NCBI GenBank assembly: GCA_027347545.1
Contig: DAIEQT010000159.1
Coordinates: 1 to 10,201 of the forward strand
Reading direction: 5' to 3'
Origin: Ignavibacteria bacterium
GTDB lineage: Bacteria; Bacteroidota; Ignavibacteria; Ignavibacteriales; Melioribacteraceae
Length of the DNA: 10,201 bases
Part shown: piece by piece, positions 1-6,804 of the stretch
Position numbering within the stretch: position 1 is the first letter of the stretch
Layout of the letters: every line of letters begins with the position of its first letter
Made by a program: the position numbers and the translations under genes
Notes under the pieces: generated by a model
Told to the model about the DNA's origin: nothing
Databases searched by the model: none
The model's input: the letters and a program-made list of their open reading frames with translations, nothing else

Positions 1-59
1 CTAAGAACCCAACCACAAATATATTTTTGGTTTAGCTTGCTCAACCGCCTTACTAATAT

Positions 60-132
60 TTAGCGAATTTCCACTTGTTGAAAAATCAGAAGTTTCCGTC
101 GTTATTCAACTGCAGTGGTGAAGGCTTGCTAA
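60..132. repeat. Imperfect inverted repeat with attC-like flanking heptamers
   Basis: Left-arm blocks TTAGC (60-64), CCACT (71-75) and GTTGAA (77-82) are matched in order by TTCAAC (105-110), AGTGG (114-118) and GCTAA (128-132). This gives a roughly 73-base interrupted hairpin with a 22-base loop. Just outside it lie GCTCAAC (39-45) and GTTAAAC (141-147). These fit the RYYYAAC and GTTRRRY core consensus of integron attC sites, and 109 bases is within the attC size range. Against attC, the spacers on the two sides are unequal (13 versus 8 bases) and the inner L boxes fit poorly. No integrase or cassette gene is visible. It could equally be a dispersed palindromic repeat or a leader RNA structure. 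Confidence 0.35.
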
Positions 133-183
133 CTTGTGTTGTTAAACGAAAGACAAATTCAGCAAAAAAGTGTTTTTCAAAGT

Positions 184-214
184 TTGTAAAATATTCCTAT
201 TTTTGATTTGTAAT
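184..214 (+). promoter_or_regulatory. Possible promoter for the operon
   Basis: Two overlapping promoter-like patterns occur here. One is TATTTTTG at 198-205, which fits the TAnnTTTG -7 element of Bacteroidota, although no TTG sits at the proper distance upstream. The other is a sigma70-type pair, TTGTAA (184-189) and TGTAAT (209-214), with a long 19-base spacer. Either would leave a leader of more than 200 bases before panB. The DNA is AT-rich enough for such matches to arise by chance, and a second TATTTTTG lies at 22-29. This is a weak prediction based only on position and motif. Confidence 0.2.
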
Positions 215-412
215 TAGAGAATCGATCTGCATTAGCGGACGGTTACTTTCTTGAAATTAAATTGTCATATGGACTTGATCTTTAGGACAGGTACCAAAAA
301 CATGAAAAACTTTATCTGCCTATTCTTAATAGAAACAATTTCTTCCTACCAGAGCTTCCGGTTTAAGCTATGTTCATATTGCTATAGTAATGTTGACCAC
401 GCATCAGCTTTA

Positions 413-438
413 AAATATCATAGCTACATGAGATATTT
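413..438 (+). promoter_or_regulatory. AT-rich hairpin abutting the panB start codon
   Basis: AAATATC (413-419) and GATATTT (432-438) form a perfect 7-base inverted repeat with a 12-base loop, and the right arm ends immediately before the ATG at 439. There is no Shine-Dalgarno-like sequence in this interval. If it forms in RNA, the stem would cover the region where the ribosome lands. With one G-C pair it is weak, and chance is a fair alternative. Confidence 0.25.
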
Positions 439-1230
439 ATGAAATCAATCCACGAGTTTCATAAATATAAAGCAGCTCATAAGAAGATATCCGTTGTAAC
501 TTGCTATGATTACACTTCAGCGAAAATTGTGAATGACAGTGACGTTGATGCTGTGCTTGTTGGTGACAGCTCCGCAATGGTGATGCATGGTTTTGAAAAT
601 ACCGTATTTGCCAATCTTGATATGATGTGTTACCATGTTAACGCGGTCAAGCGCGGACTCAATGAAAAATTAATAATTGCCGATCTACCATTTCTTGAAC
701 ACAAAAAAGGAATTAAAAATACTTTTACTTCAATTGATAAATTGATGAAATGCGGCGCCCATGCTATAAAAATAGAAGGCGCCATCGGTAATTTAGAAAT
801 CATCAAAAAGATTTCAGAAGCCGGCGTTCGAATTATGGGGCATCTGGGACTCACTCCTCAGTCCATCTATCATCTTGGCGGTTACAAAGTACAAGGTAAA
901 GAAAGCAAAGAGGCTGAGTTACTAATTAAACATTCTATCGAACTACAAGAAGCCGGATGCTTTGCAATTGTACTCGAGCTTATTCCCGAAGATTTAGCCG
1001 GAGAGATTACAGATAAGTTATCTATTCCTACAATAGGAATTGGCGCCGGCGCTAAAACTGATGGACAAGTATTAGTGCTGCAAGATCTGCTTGGAATGGA
1101 TAAAGATTTCAACCCGAAATTTGCCAGAAAATATTTTAACGGTTACGAAACAATTCTAAATGCACTTAATAAATTTAATGAAGATGTAAAGCAATCAGAT
1201 TTTCCAAACGCATCCGAGAGCTTCCAATGA
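439..1230 (+). CDS. panB: Ketopantoate hydroxymethyltransferase (PanB)
   Basis: PanB transfers a hydroxymethyl group from 5,10-methylenetetrahydrofolate to 2-oxoisovalerate, giving ketopantoate, the first committed step of pantothenate synthesis in the cytoplasm. The 263-residue product matches the family's usual length. Visible motifs are VGDS at 41-44 (metal ligand D43 and substrate-binding S44), ADLPF at 81-85 (metal ligand D82), KIEG at 111-114 (K111, E113), GHLGLTPQS at 134-142 (H135), VLE at 178-180 (catalytic base E180), GIGAG at 200-204 and the C-terminal PKFA with a final FP-ESF signature. All expected catalytic positions are present. It is the first gene of the operon. The ATG at 439 has no clear ribosome binding site but gives the canonical N-terminus. 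Its TGA overlaps the panC ATG (ATGA at 1227-1230), implying translational coupling. Confidence 0.97.
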   Translation: MKSIHEFHKYKAAHKKISVVTCYDYTSAKIVNDSDVDAVLVGDSSAMVMHGFENTVFANLDMMCYHVNAVKRGLNEKLIIADLPFLEHKKGIKNTFTSIDKLMKCGAHAIKIEGAIGNLEIIKKISEAGVRIMGHLGLTPQSIYHLGGYKVQGKESKEAELLIKHSIELQEAGCFAIVLELIPEDLAGEITDKLSIPTIGIGAGAKTDGQVLVLQDLLGMDKDFNPKFARKYFNGYETILNALNKFNEDVKQSDFPNASESFQ

Positions 1231-1991
1231 TTAGACAGGTAACAAGCATAGATGAAATAAAATATTTAACAAAGACTTTCCATTCCAAAAAGAAGAGTGT
1301 TGGATTTGTCCCTACAATGGGAGCTTTACATGCCGGGCACGAATCGTTGTTAAAAAAATCTGTTTCGGAAAATGATATTACAGTTGCAAGCATTTTTGTA
1401 AATCGAACACAGTTTAACGATCCAGACGATTATAAAAATTACCCGAGAACCATCGAGAATGATTTGCATGTACTGGAGAAAGCTGGTGTGGATATTTTGT
1501 TCCTACCTAAATATGAAGAAATCTATAACGACGATTATAGATACAGAGTCATCGAAAATTCATTGAGCAAAATTCTTTGCGGCAGTTCCCGCCCAGGTCA
1601 TTTTGAAGGCGTCTTAACAATTGTTCTGAAACTTTTGAATATAGTCTCGCCAGCCAAAGCTTATTTCGGCGAGAAAGACTATCAACAATATTTATTGATT
1701 GACGGAATGTGCAAAGCTTTGTTTATGGATGTGGAAATTATCCCATGCCCAACAGTGCGCGAGAAAGATGGACTTGCAATGAGCAGCCGCAACTTGCTGC
1801 TTACTTCTGACGAAAGAAAAACCGCTCCAAACTTTTCGAAAGTATTAAGAAATGCGAAAAGCGCTGCGTTAGCTAAAGCCCGGCTTGAGGAGTTAGGTTT
1901 TAAAGTTGATTACGTTGAAGATTTGTACAAGAGAAGATTTGCTGCTGCTTTTTTAGGAAAAGTGAGGTTGATAGACAATGTCCAAATTTAA
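1227..1991 (+). CDS. panC: Pantothenate synthetase (PanC), shortened C-terminal domain
   Basis: PanC is the ATP-dependent ligase that joins pantoate and beta-alanine through a pantoyl-adenylate. The Rossmann domain has PTMGALHAGH at 29-38 (the HIGH-like nucleotide motif, H35 and H38), FVNRTQF at 57-63, SRPGHFEGV at 121-129, GEKDYQQ at 148-154 and the KMSKS-equivalent MSSRN at 185-189. The C-terminal domain keeps [16 protein letters not shown] near 236-251. The protein has 254 residues where about 280 is usual. The missing stretch lies between about residues 205 and 228, the helical part of the small domain, while the frame is open throughout. A further oddity is Arg60 where FVNPTQF is normal. 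The ATG overlaps the panB stop by four bases and is preceded by GAGAG. Its 3' end overlaps coaBC by 14 bases. The identity is certain; whether the shortening affects activity is unknown. Confidence 0.96.
   Translation: MIRQVTSIDEIKYLTKTFHSKKKSVGFVPTMGALHAGHESLLKKSVSENDITVASIFVNRTQFNDPDDYKNYPRTIENDLHVLEKAGVDILFLPKYEEIYNDDYRYRVIENSLSKILCGSSRPGHFEGVLTIVLKLLNIVSPAKAYFGEKDYQQYLLIDGMCKALFMDVEIIPCPTVREKDGLAMSSRNLLLTSDERKTAPNFSKVLRNAKSAALAKARLEELGFKVDYVEDLYKRRFAAAFLGKVRLIDNVQI
1964..1967 (+). promoter_or_regulatory. Ribosome binding site of coaBC
   Basis: GAGG lies ten bases before the coaBC ATG and inside the panC reading frame. It fits a moderate Shine-Dalgarno site and supports the start at 1978 despite the 14-base overlap with panC. 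Confidence 0.55.
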
Positions 1992-3222
1992 TGTTTTGTT
2001 TAAGGTTACCGGTTCAATTGCTGCGTACAAGTCAGCATACATTATTTCCAGACTTGTTCAATCCGGATGTAATGTAAAAGTTGTTGCTTCCGAATCTGCA
2101 CTAAAGTTTATTGGAACAGCTACGTTAGAAGGACTTTCCGGCAATCCGGTTTATACGGACTCTTTCGCCCCGGCACAAGTTATGAGTCACATTCATTTGG
2201 CGCAGTGGGCTGATGTTACAATAGTAGCTCCGGCAACAGCAAATACAATAAACAAATTTACAAATGGAATTTCAGATAGTCTTCTTACCTCACTCTTTTT
2301 AGCACATGATTGGTCAAAGCCATATTTGATAGCTCCCGCAATGAATTCCAAAATGTATTCTCATCCGGCAACACAACTATCTTTAAGCAAACTAAAGAGT
2401 TGGGGCGTAACAATTCTTCCTACAGAAGTTGGTTACTTAGCTTGCGGCGATGTTGGCGAAGGTAAAATGCTCAATCCGGATTTAATTTTTGACGAAGTGA
2501 TGAAAGCTTATGCTTCAAAAAATAAATCCGTTACAAAAAAGATAATACTTATCACTTACGGCGGAACTGCGGAAGACATTGACGGTGTGAGATTTATCTC
2601 AAATATGAGTACCGGCAAAACCGGCGCTGCAATAGCAGAAGAACTTTTTTTAGGCGGGAATGAAATCACAACCTTGCGTGCAAGAAACTCGTTTGAAACT
2701 AAATTTAATGTCGAAAGTAAAGTGTTCTCTTCATTTGAAGATTACCGCGTTAAGATTGAGAAATTGCTAGCGGAGAAACACTTTGACGTGATTATTCACC
2801 TGGCTGCATTGAGCGATTATTCCCCCGCGTTCTTGGAAAAAGACAACAACACGTTTCCGCTTCCTCTGCAAAGTAAGTTGGCGTCAGACTCAGACAACAT
2901 TAAAATCATGTTCAAAAAGAATGTAAAGGTTATTAATTCTCTTAAAAGATTATCCAAGAATCCTAATGTAATTGTGATTGGTTTTAAGCTTACAAATCAG
3001 GTCGAAGAAAGTGATATACCCAATATTATTAAGAAGATGTTTGCGGATTCAGACATAGATTATGCAGTGCACAACGATCTTTCCAGCAGGACTTTTTCTG
3101 ACGAACAAACAAATTTTACCGTTTACGATAAAGTTCTAAACACAACAAAGTGCGTTAGCGTTTTAGACTTAGCAAAAGAAATTGATAAAATAATGGAGAT
3201 AAAAAATGATATTGTGCATTGA
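1978..3222 (+). CDS. coaBC: Bifunctional phosphopantothenoylcysteine decarboxylase / phosphopantothenate-cysteine ligase (CoaBC, Dfp)
   Basis: The C-terminal CoaB half joins 4'-phosphopantothenate to cysteine using CTP, and the N-terminal FMN-dependent CoaC half decarboxylates the product to 4'-phosphopantetheine. CoaC (about residues 1-175) shows VTGSIAAYK at 10-18, HIHLAQWAD at 71-79 (catalytic His71), APATANT at 84-90, the substrate-clamp PAMN at 120-123 and ACGD at 155-158 (catalytic Cys156). CoaB (about 185-405) shows GGTAEDID at 195-202, FISNMSTGK at 206-214, a LAALSDYSP segment at 275-283 corresponding to the usual AAVADY, a lysine at 300 near the position of the catalytic CoaB lysine, and VIGFKLTN at 333-340. 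Its 414 residues are normal for the fusion. It overlaps panC by 14 bases and coaX by 17. Its place among pantothenate genes fits the next steps toward CoA. Confidence 0.95.
   Translation: MSKFNVLFKVTGSIAAYKSAYIISRLVQSGCNVKVVASESALKFIGTATLEGLSGNPVYTDSFAPAQVMSHIHLAQWADVTIVAPATANTINKFTNGISDSLLTSLFLAHDWSKPYLIAPAMNSKMYSHPATQLSLSKLKSWGVTILPTEVGYLACGDVGEGKMLNPDLIFDEVMKAYASKNKSVTKKIILITYGGTAEDIDGVRFISNMSTGKTGAAIAEELFLGGNEITTLRARNSFETKFNVESKVFSSFEDYRVKIEKLLAEKHFDVIIHLAALSDYSPAFLEKDNNTFPLPLQSKLASDSDNIKIMFKKNVKVINSLKRLSKNPNVIVIGFKLTNQVEESDIPNIIKKMFADSDIDYAVHNDLSSRTFSDEQTNFTVYDKVLNTTKCVSVLDLAKEIDKIMEIKNDIVH
3195..3198 (+). promoter_or_regulatory. Ribosome binding site of coaX
   Basis: GGAG is followed by seven A/T bases and then the ATG at 3206. 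It is the best Shine-Dalgarno match in the window and fixes the coaX start inside the 3' end of coaBC. Confidence 0.65.
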
Positions 3223-3994
3223 TGTTGGCAATTCGCAAATCCACGGCGGAGTTTTTAGCGGTGGTGAATTAACGGTACAATTTCGCAAAACTTCGAGACA
3301 GCAATTTTCATCCGATGAAATAGGTTTGTTTCTCAAAACTGTTTTACGGGAAAATAATGTTGACCCGGACAGCATCAGTGGAATTTCAATTTGCAGTGTG
3401 GTTCCGGATCTAAATCATTCTATTAGAAACGGCTGCATCAAATACTTTAGAATAGAACCGTTCTTCTTAAAAGCCGGTGTTAAAACCGGATTGAAAATAA
3501 AATACCGAAATCCTCTTGAGGTTGGAACAGATAGAATTGCTAACGCAATTGCGGCTACAACTCTCTTCCCAAACAAAAATTTGATTGTTGTTGATTTTGG
3601 AACAGCCACAACATTCTGTGTTATCAGTAAAACCAAAGATTATTTAGGCGGTATAATTCTTCCTGGCATCCGAATCTCGATGGAGGTTTTGGAATCGAAA
3701 GCCGCGCAGTTACCGAGTGTAGAAATTAAAAAACCGGAAACATCCGTCGGTAGATCAACTATCGAAAGTATTCAATCCGGTTTATTCTTCGGGCAGGTTG
3801 GAATCGTAAAAGAAATCAAAGCGAGAATTATTTCCGAAGCATTTAAGGATGAAGACCCGTTTGTAATTGGTACAGGAGGATTTTCAAGTTTATTTGAAGA
3901 CGAAGGTCTATTCAATTTAATCTTACCAACATTAGCACTCAAGGGGCTTTATACGGCTTACAATCTAAACCAATCAACGGAAAGAGATGCGTGA
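3206..3994 (+). CDS. coaX: Type III pantothenate kinase (CoaX)
   Basis: CoaX phosphorylates pantothenate to 4'-phosphopantothenate, the entry step of CoA synthesis. It is an ASKHA-fold enzyme that, unlike the type I kinase CoaA, is known as a family to be insensitive to CoA feedback and to need a monovalent cation. The N-terminal phosphate loop DVGNS is at 6-10, GTDRI at 107-111 contains the catalytic Asp109 (family motif GADR/GTDR), DFGTATT at 130-136 is the second phosphate motif and GGIILPG at 148-154 is the substrate lid motif. The C-terminal TGG (223-225) is the last ATP-site glycine motif. At 262 residues it is full length. It starts within coaBC, and its TGA (3992-3994) shares one base with the panD ATG. 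In this order, CoaX acts between PanC and CoaBC. Confidence 0.95.
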   Translation: MILCIDVGNSQIHGGVFSGGELTVQFRKTSRQQFSSDEIGLFLKTVLRENNVDPDSISGISICSVVPDLNHSIRNGCIKYFRIEPFFLKAGVKTGLKIKYRNPLEVGTDRIANAIAATTLFPNKNLIVVDFGTATTFCVISKTKDYLGGIILPGIRISMEVLESKAAQLPSVEIKKPETSVGRSTIESIQSGLFFGQVGIVKEIKARIISEAFKDEDPFVIGTGGFSSLFEDEGLFNLILPTLALKGLYTAYNLNQSTERDA

Positions 3995-4350
3995 TGTTTA
4001 GAGTAATGCTCAAATCGAAAATTCACAAAGCTACTGTAACCGGAAGCGATTTGAATTATGAGGGTTCCATAGCAATTGATAAATCACTTTGCGAAAAAGC
4101 CAACTTATTAGAGTTCGAAAAAGTTGATATATACAACGTTAACAACGGCAGCCGTTTTTCGACTTATGTTATTTACGGCGGCGAAGGTGAGGTTACTCTT
4201 AACGGCGCGGCAGCAAGGCTTGTACAAGCCGGAGATAAAATAATTATCGCCTGCTACTCAATGTTCAATGAAGCTGAAATAAAGAAACATAAACCTATCG
4301 TTCTGATTTTGGATTCATCAAATTCTGTTTTACAAAAGGATGTTAAGTAA
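3994..4350 (+). CDS. panD: Aspartate 1-decarboxylase proenzyme (PanD)
   Basis: PanD decarboxylates L-aspartate to beta-alanine for PanC. It is made as an inactive chain that cleaves itself between Gly24 and Ser25, leaving a pyruvoyl cofactor on the new alpha subunit. Counting from the ATG at 3994, YEGS at 22-25 holds the cleavage site, Lys9 (in MLKSKIH), Arg54, Thr57 and Tyr58 fall at their standard numbers, and NGAAAR is at 70-75. This exact match in numbering is why I prefer this ATG over the GTG one codon upstream at 3991, which would add one Met. The chain is 118 residues, normal for the bacterial enzyme. A purine-rich GGAAAGAG at 3979-3986 can serve as ribosome binding site. The gene is followed after 12 bases by nadB, another aspartate-consuming enzyme. 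Confidence 0.96.
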   Translation: MFRVMLKSKIHKATVTGSDLNYEGSIAIDKSLCEKANLLEFEKVDIYNVNNGSRFSTYVIYGGEGEVTLNGAAARLVQAGDKIIIACYSMFNEAEIKKHKPIVLILDSSNSVLQKDVK

Positions 4351-4362
4351 AAAATATTCAAC

Positions 4363-5952
4363 ATGAGTAATATGAACAGAGGAAGGTATTTCGATTTTAT
4401 TATTGTAGGACAAGGTTTAGCCGGTTTAGCCGCGGCTTATTTTGCTTCCCGGCATGGCACTGTTGCTTTGGTATCTAAAGGGAATTCTAGAATCAGCAAT
4501 TCTTATCTGGCGCAAGGCGGAATTGCTTCTGCTATTTCACCTGATGATTCTATTAAGCTGCACTATAAGGACACGATTACAGTTGGAAAGAATCTTTGTG
4601 ATAAAAAAGCAGTTAAAATGTTAGTTACTGAAGGTAGAAGTATCATAAAAGAAATTATTTCTCTAGGAATGAAATTCGATAGAAACAATTCTGAATTGGA
4701 TATCAGTCTGGAAGGTGGTCATTCAAGAAGAAGAGTTCTACACGCTAACGGAAGTTCTACCGGAAAGGAATTGGTTAAATTTTTCCTCGATCTTACTGCA
4801 CAACAGAAAAACATTACTCGCTTCACCAACTCTTATCTTTATGAACTGTTAGTTAAAGACGGTATTGCTCACGGAGCATTATTTTTCAATCCCAAAAAGC
4901 TGAAAAGTTTTCGTTTACTTTCCAATAGAACCATAATTGCATCGGGCGGACTCGCCGGGATTTATCATAAATCAACCAATCCATTTTCAACTTCCGGGGA
5001 TGGAATTGCTGCGGCTTACAATGCCGGTGCTGCAATTGAGAATATTGAGTTCATTCAATTTCATCCAACTGCATTGAATAAGAAAAACTGTCCGCCGTTT
5101 TTATTAAGCGAGGCGATGCGCGGTGAAGGCGCAGTTTTGGTTGACCGCCGGGGAAAAAGAATTTTCGATAATGGTGAACTAACAGAACTTTCTCCGAGAG
5201 ATGAATTAAGCAAAGCTATTCATCAATACCTAAGAGCCGGAAAGAATAGAAATATTTATTTAAGTCTATCATCCATTGAAAAAGATGTAATCAAAAGAAA
5301 GTTTTCCTATATCAGTAACGAACTGATGAAATACGATATTGATATAATCACTTCCGGCATTCCGGTTGCGCCCGCAGCGCATTACACAGTTGGCGGAATT
5401 AAAACCGGACTGTTTGGTGAAACAAATATCACCGGACTATATGCAATTGGTGAAGCTGCTTCTACCGGAGTTCACGGCGCAAACAGATTGGCGAGCAATT
5501 CTTTGTTGGAATGTTTGGTCTTTGCAAAACAGTGCGTGCTGCATAGCTGTAAATTATCTTTTGCAACAAGACCAATTGAGTTAGATGCTGCGACATGTTT
5601 AACTATTGATGACAAAAATGAGAATATTTTCCAGAAAGTAAGAGAGCAGATTGCAAAAATACTTTGGGAAGATGTTGGAATAATTAGAAATGCATCCTCT
5701 CTGAATAGCGCGAAAGAAAAACTTATTAAACTGCAAAACAAATATTCCGGCTCCGGCAATGAATATTATCTAATACAAATACAAAATTTGATACAGCTTG
5801 CTTTGCTGATAACTAACGGAGCCCTTGCGCGCAAAGAGAGCCGCGGCTGTCACATTCGCGGCGATTATCCACACCAGAGTAAAAAATTCGAACACAATTC
5901 TTGTCAGATAAAGAAACAGAGTACTCAACTCATTGTAAGGCGCGACAAATGA
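4363..5952 (+). CDS. nadB: L-aspartate oxidase (NadB)
   Basis: NadB is an FAD enzyme that oxidises L-aspartate to iminoaspartate, the first step of de novo NAD synthesis, using oxygen or fumarate as acceptor. It belongs to the succinate dehydrogenase/fumarate reductase flavoprotein family. The sequence has the dinucleotide-binding VGQGLAG at 15-21, SYLAQGGIA at 47-55, EGGHSRRRVLHANG at 117-130, HPTAL at 234-238, LSEAMRGEGA at 248-257, HYTVGGI at 340-346 and GEAASTGVHGANRLASNSLLE at 363-383. A helical C-terminal domain ends in the family signature ESRG--IRGDYP. Length, 529 residues, is normal. The ATG at 4363 lacks a clear ribosome binding site; a second in-frame ATG at 4372 is possible and would lose only three residues. 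The TGA overlaps the nadC ATG as ATGA. Confidence 0.96.
   Translation: MSNMNRGRYFDFIIVGQGLAGLAAAYFASRHGTVALVSKGNSRISNSYLAQGGIASAISPDDSIKLHYKDTITVGKNLCDKKAVKMLVTEGRSIIKEIISLGMKFDRNNSELDISLEGGHSRRRVLHANGSSTGKELVKFFLDLTAQQKNITRFTNSYLYELLVKDGIAHGALFFNPKKLKSFRLLSNRTIIASGGLAGIYHKSTNPFSTSGDGIAAAYNAGAAIENIEFIQFHPTALNKKNCPPFLLSEAMRGEGAVLVDRRGKRIFDNGELTELSPRDELSKAIHQYLRAGKNRNIYLSLSSIEKDVIKRKFSYISNELMKYDIDIITSGIPVAPAAHYTVGGIKTGLFGETNITGLYAIGEAASTGVHGANRLASNSLLECLVFAKQCVLHSCKLSFATRPIELDAATCLTIDDKNENIFQKVREQIAKILWEDVGIIRNASSLNSAKEKLIKLQNKYSGSGNEYYLIQIQNLIQLALLITNGALARKESRGCHIRGDYPHQSKKFEHNSCQIKKQSTQLIVRRDK
5936..5940 (+). promoter_or_regulatory. Ribosome binding site of nadC
   Basis: TAAGG lies eight bases before the ATG at 5949, inside the nadB reading frame. 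It supports that ATG as the start, rather than the in-frame TTG at 5901. Confidence 0.5.
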
Positions 5953-6797
5953 AATTGTCTCCGGATGTTAAACAGTTAATTCTATTAGCTCTGAAAGAAG
6001 ATATTGGCAAGTGCGATATAACTTCGGAATTGATTGTCCCGGAAAATTACGTAGGGAGCGCTTCCATAATTGCAAAAGAAGCCGGAGTAATTTGCGGGCT
6101 GCAAATAGCTTATCAAATTTGCAAAACGATTGATAAGAAATTGTCATTCGTTGCATTATCGAAAGATGGCAACCATGTATCTTCCACTCAAAAAATTGCT
6201 GTAATTAATGGTTCCCTCAAATCACTTCTGACAGCAGAAAGAACTATTCTCAACTTTCTCCAAAGAATGTCCGGCATAGCAAGCGAGACAAATAAATATG
6301 TTACCGCGTTGAAAGGAACTAAGACAAAACTTCTAGATACACGAAAAACTGCGCCGGGACATAGAGTTTTAGATAAGTACGCGGTTAAGATAGGCGGCGG
6401 AGTTAATCACCGCGTTGGTTTATTTGATATGATATTGATTAAGGAAAACCATATCGCCGCTGCCGGAAGTATTACAGATGCAGTAAAACGAGCTACTACA
6501 AATAAACCGAAGCGCATGAAGGTTGAAGTGGAGGTTTCTAATCTGCAAGAAGTTGAAGAGGCGCTCGCGCAAAAAGTTGATATCATTATGCTCGATAACA
6601 TGAATGCCGGTCAGATAAAAAAATCTCTTCACGTAATTAAAGGCAAATGCAAGACCGAAGCCTCCGGCGGTATTACTCTAAAAAACATTCGTCAAATAGC
6701 TAAGACAGGTGTGGATTATATTTCTGTTGGAGCAATAACGCATTCAGTTAAGGCGCTTGATATTGCAATGTACATTCAACAAACAAAAAAGAAATGA
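5949..6797 (+). CDS. nadC: Nicotinate-nucleotide pyrophosphorylase, carboxylating (quinolinate phosphoribosyltransferase, NadC)
   Basis: NadC transfers the phosphoribosyl group of PRPP to quinolinate and decarboxylates it, giving nicotinate mononucleotide. From the ATG at 5949 the protein has 282 residues, the normal size. The N-terminal domain has [11 protein letters not shown] at 16-26 and [16 protein letters not shown] at 96-111. The TIM-barrel part has [11 protein letters not shown] at 129-139 (quinolinate/PRPP-binding Arg and Lys), [14 protein letters not shown] at 142-155, [10 protein letters not shown] at 160-169, EVEV at 193-196, IMLDNM at 213-218, EASGGI at 237-242 and [10 protein letters not shown] at 257-266. 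All expected active-site segments are intact. The reading frame extends upstream to a TTG at 5901, but the ATG forms an ATGA overlap with the nadB stop and gives the canonical N-terminus. It is translationally coupled to nadB. Confidence 0.97.
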   Translation: MKLSPDVKQLILLALKEDIGKCDITSELIVPENYVGSASIIAKEAGVICGLQIAYQICKTIDKKLSFVALSKDGNHVSSTQKIAVINGSLKSLLTAERTILNFLQRMSGIASETNKYVTALKGTKTKLLDTRKTAPGHRVLDKYAVKIGGGVNHRVGLFDMILIKENHIAAAGSITDAVKRATTNKPKRMKVEVEVSNLQEVEEALAQKVDIIMLDNMNAGQIKKSLHVIKGKCKTEASGGITLKNIRQIAKTGVDYISVGAITHSVKALDIAMYIQQTKKK

Positions 6798-6804
6798 AAT
6801 TTTC

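Larger units (their letters stand above)
1..438. other. Upstream intergenic/leader region, no convincing gene
   Basis: This AT-rich stretch before panB carries no protein I recognise on either strand. On the plus strand, frame 1 is open from the left edge to a TAG at 61-63 and could be the last codons of an upstream gene, but 20 residues are too few to judge. The stretch contains the imperfect inverted repeat at 60-132, promoter-like sequence near 184-214 and a short hairpin at 413-438, each listed separately. I see no tRNA, no clear rho-independent terminator (no GC-rich stem followed by a T run) and no recognisable riboswitch. The base composition looks non-coding, with many stops in all frames. 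Confidence 0.6.

Noticed and set aside
71..118. Rho-independent terminator of an upstream gene
   Set aside because: The stem is interrupted, the loop is 22 bases and no T run follows.
165..178. A-run/T-run palindrome as a regulatory site
   Set aside because: It is only AT pairs in AT-rich DNA with no GC core, so chance is the better explanation.
148..438. A pan-motif type RNA upstream of panB
   Set aside because: Such RNAs are known before panB in other bacteria, but I could not draw the conserved bulged stems here by eye.
251..442. 63-codon plus-strand reading frame with a TTG start
   Set aside because: No ribosome site, no recognisable domain, composition like random AT-rich DNA, and it runs into the panB start. 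It is most likely chance.
5901..5948. Upstream TTG start for NadC adding 16 residues
   Set aside because: The extra residues are not family-like, and the ATG at 5949 has a ribosome site and the usual stop-start overlap with nadB.
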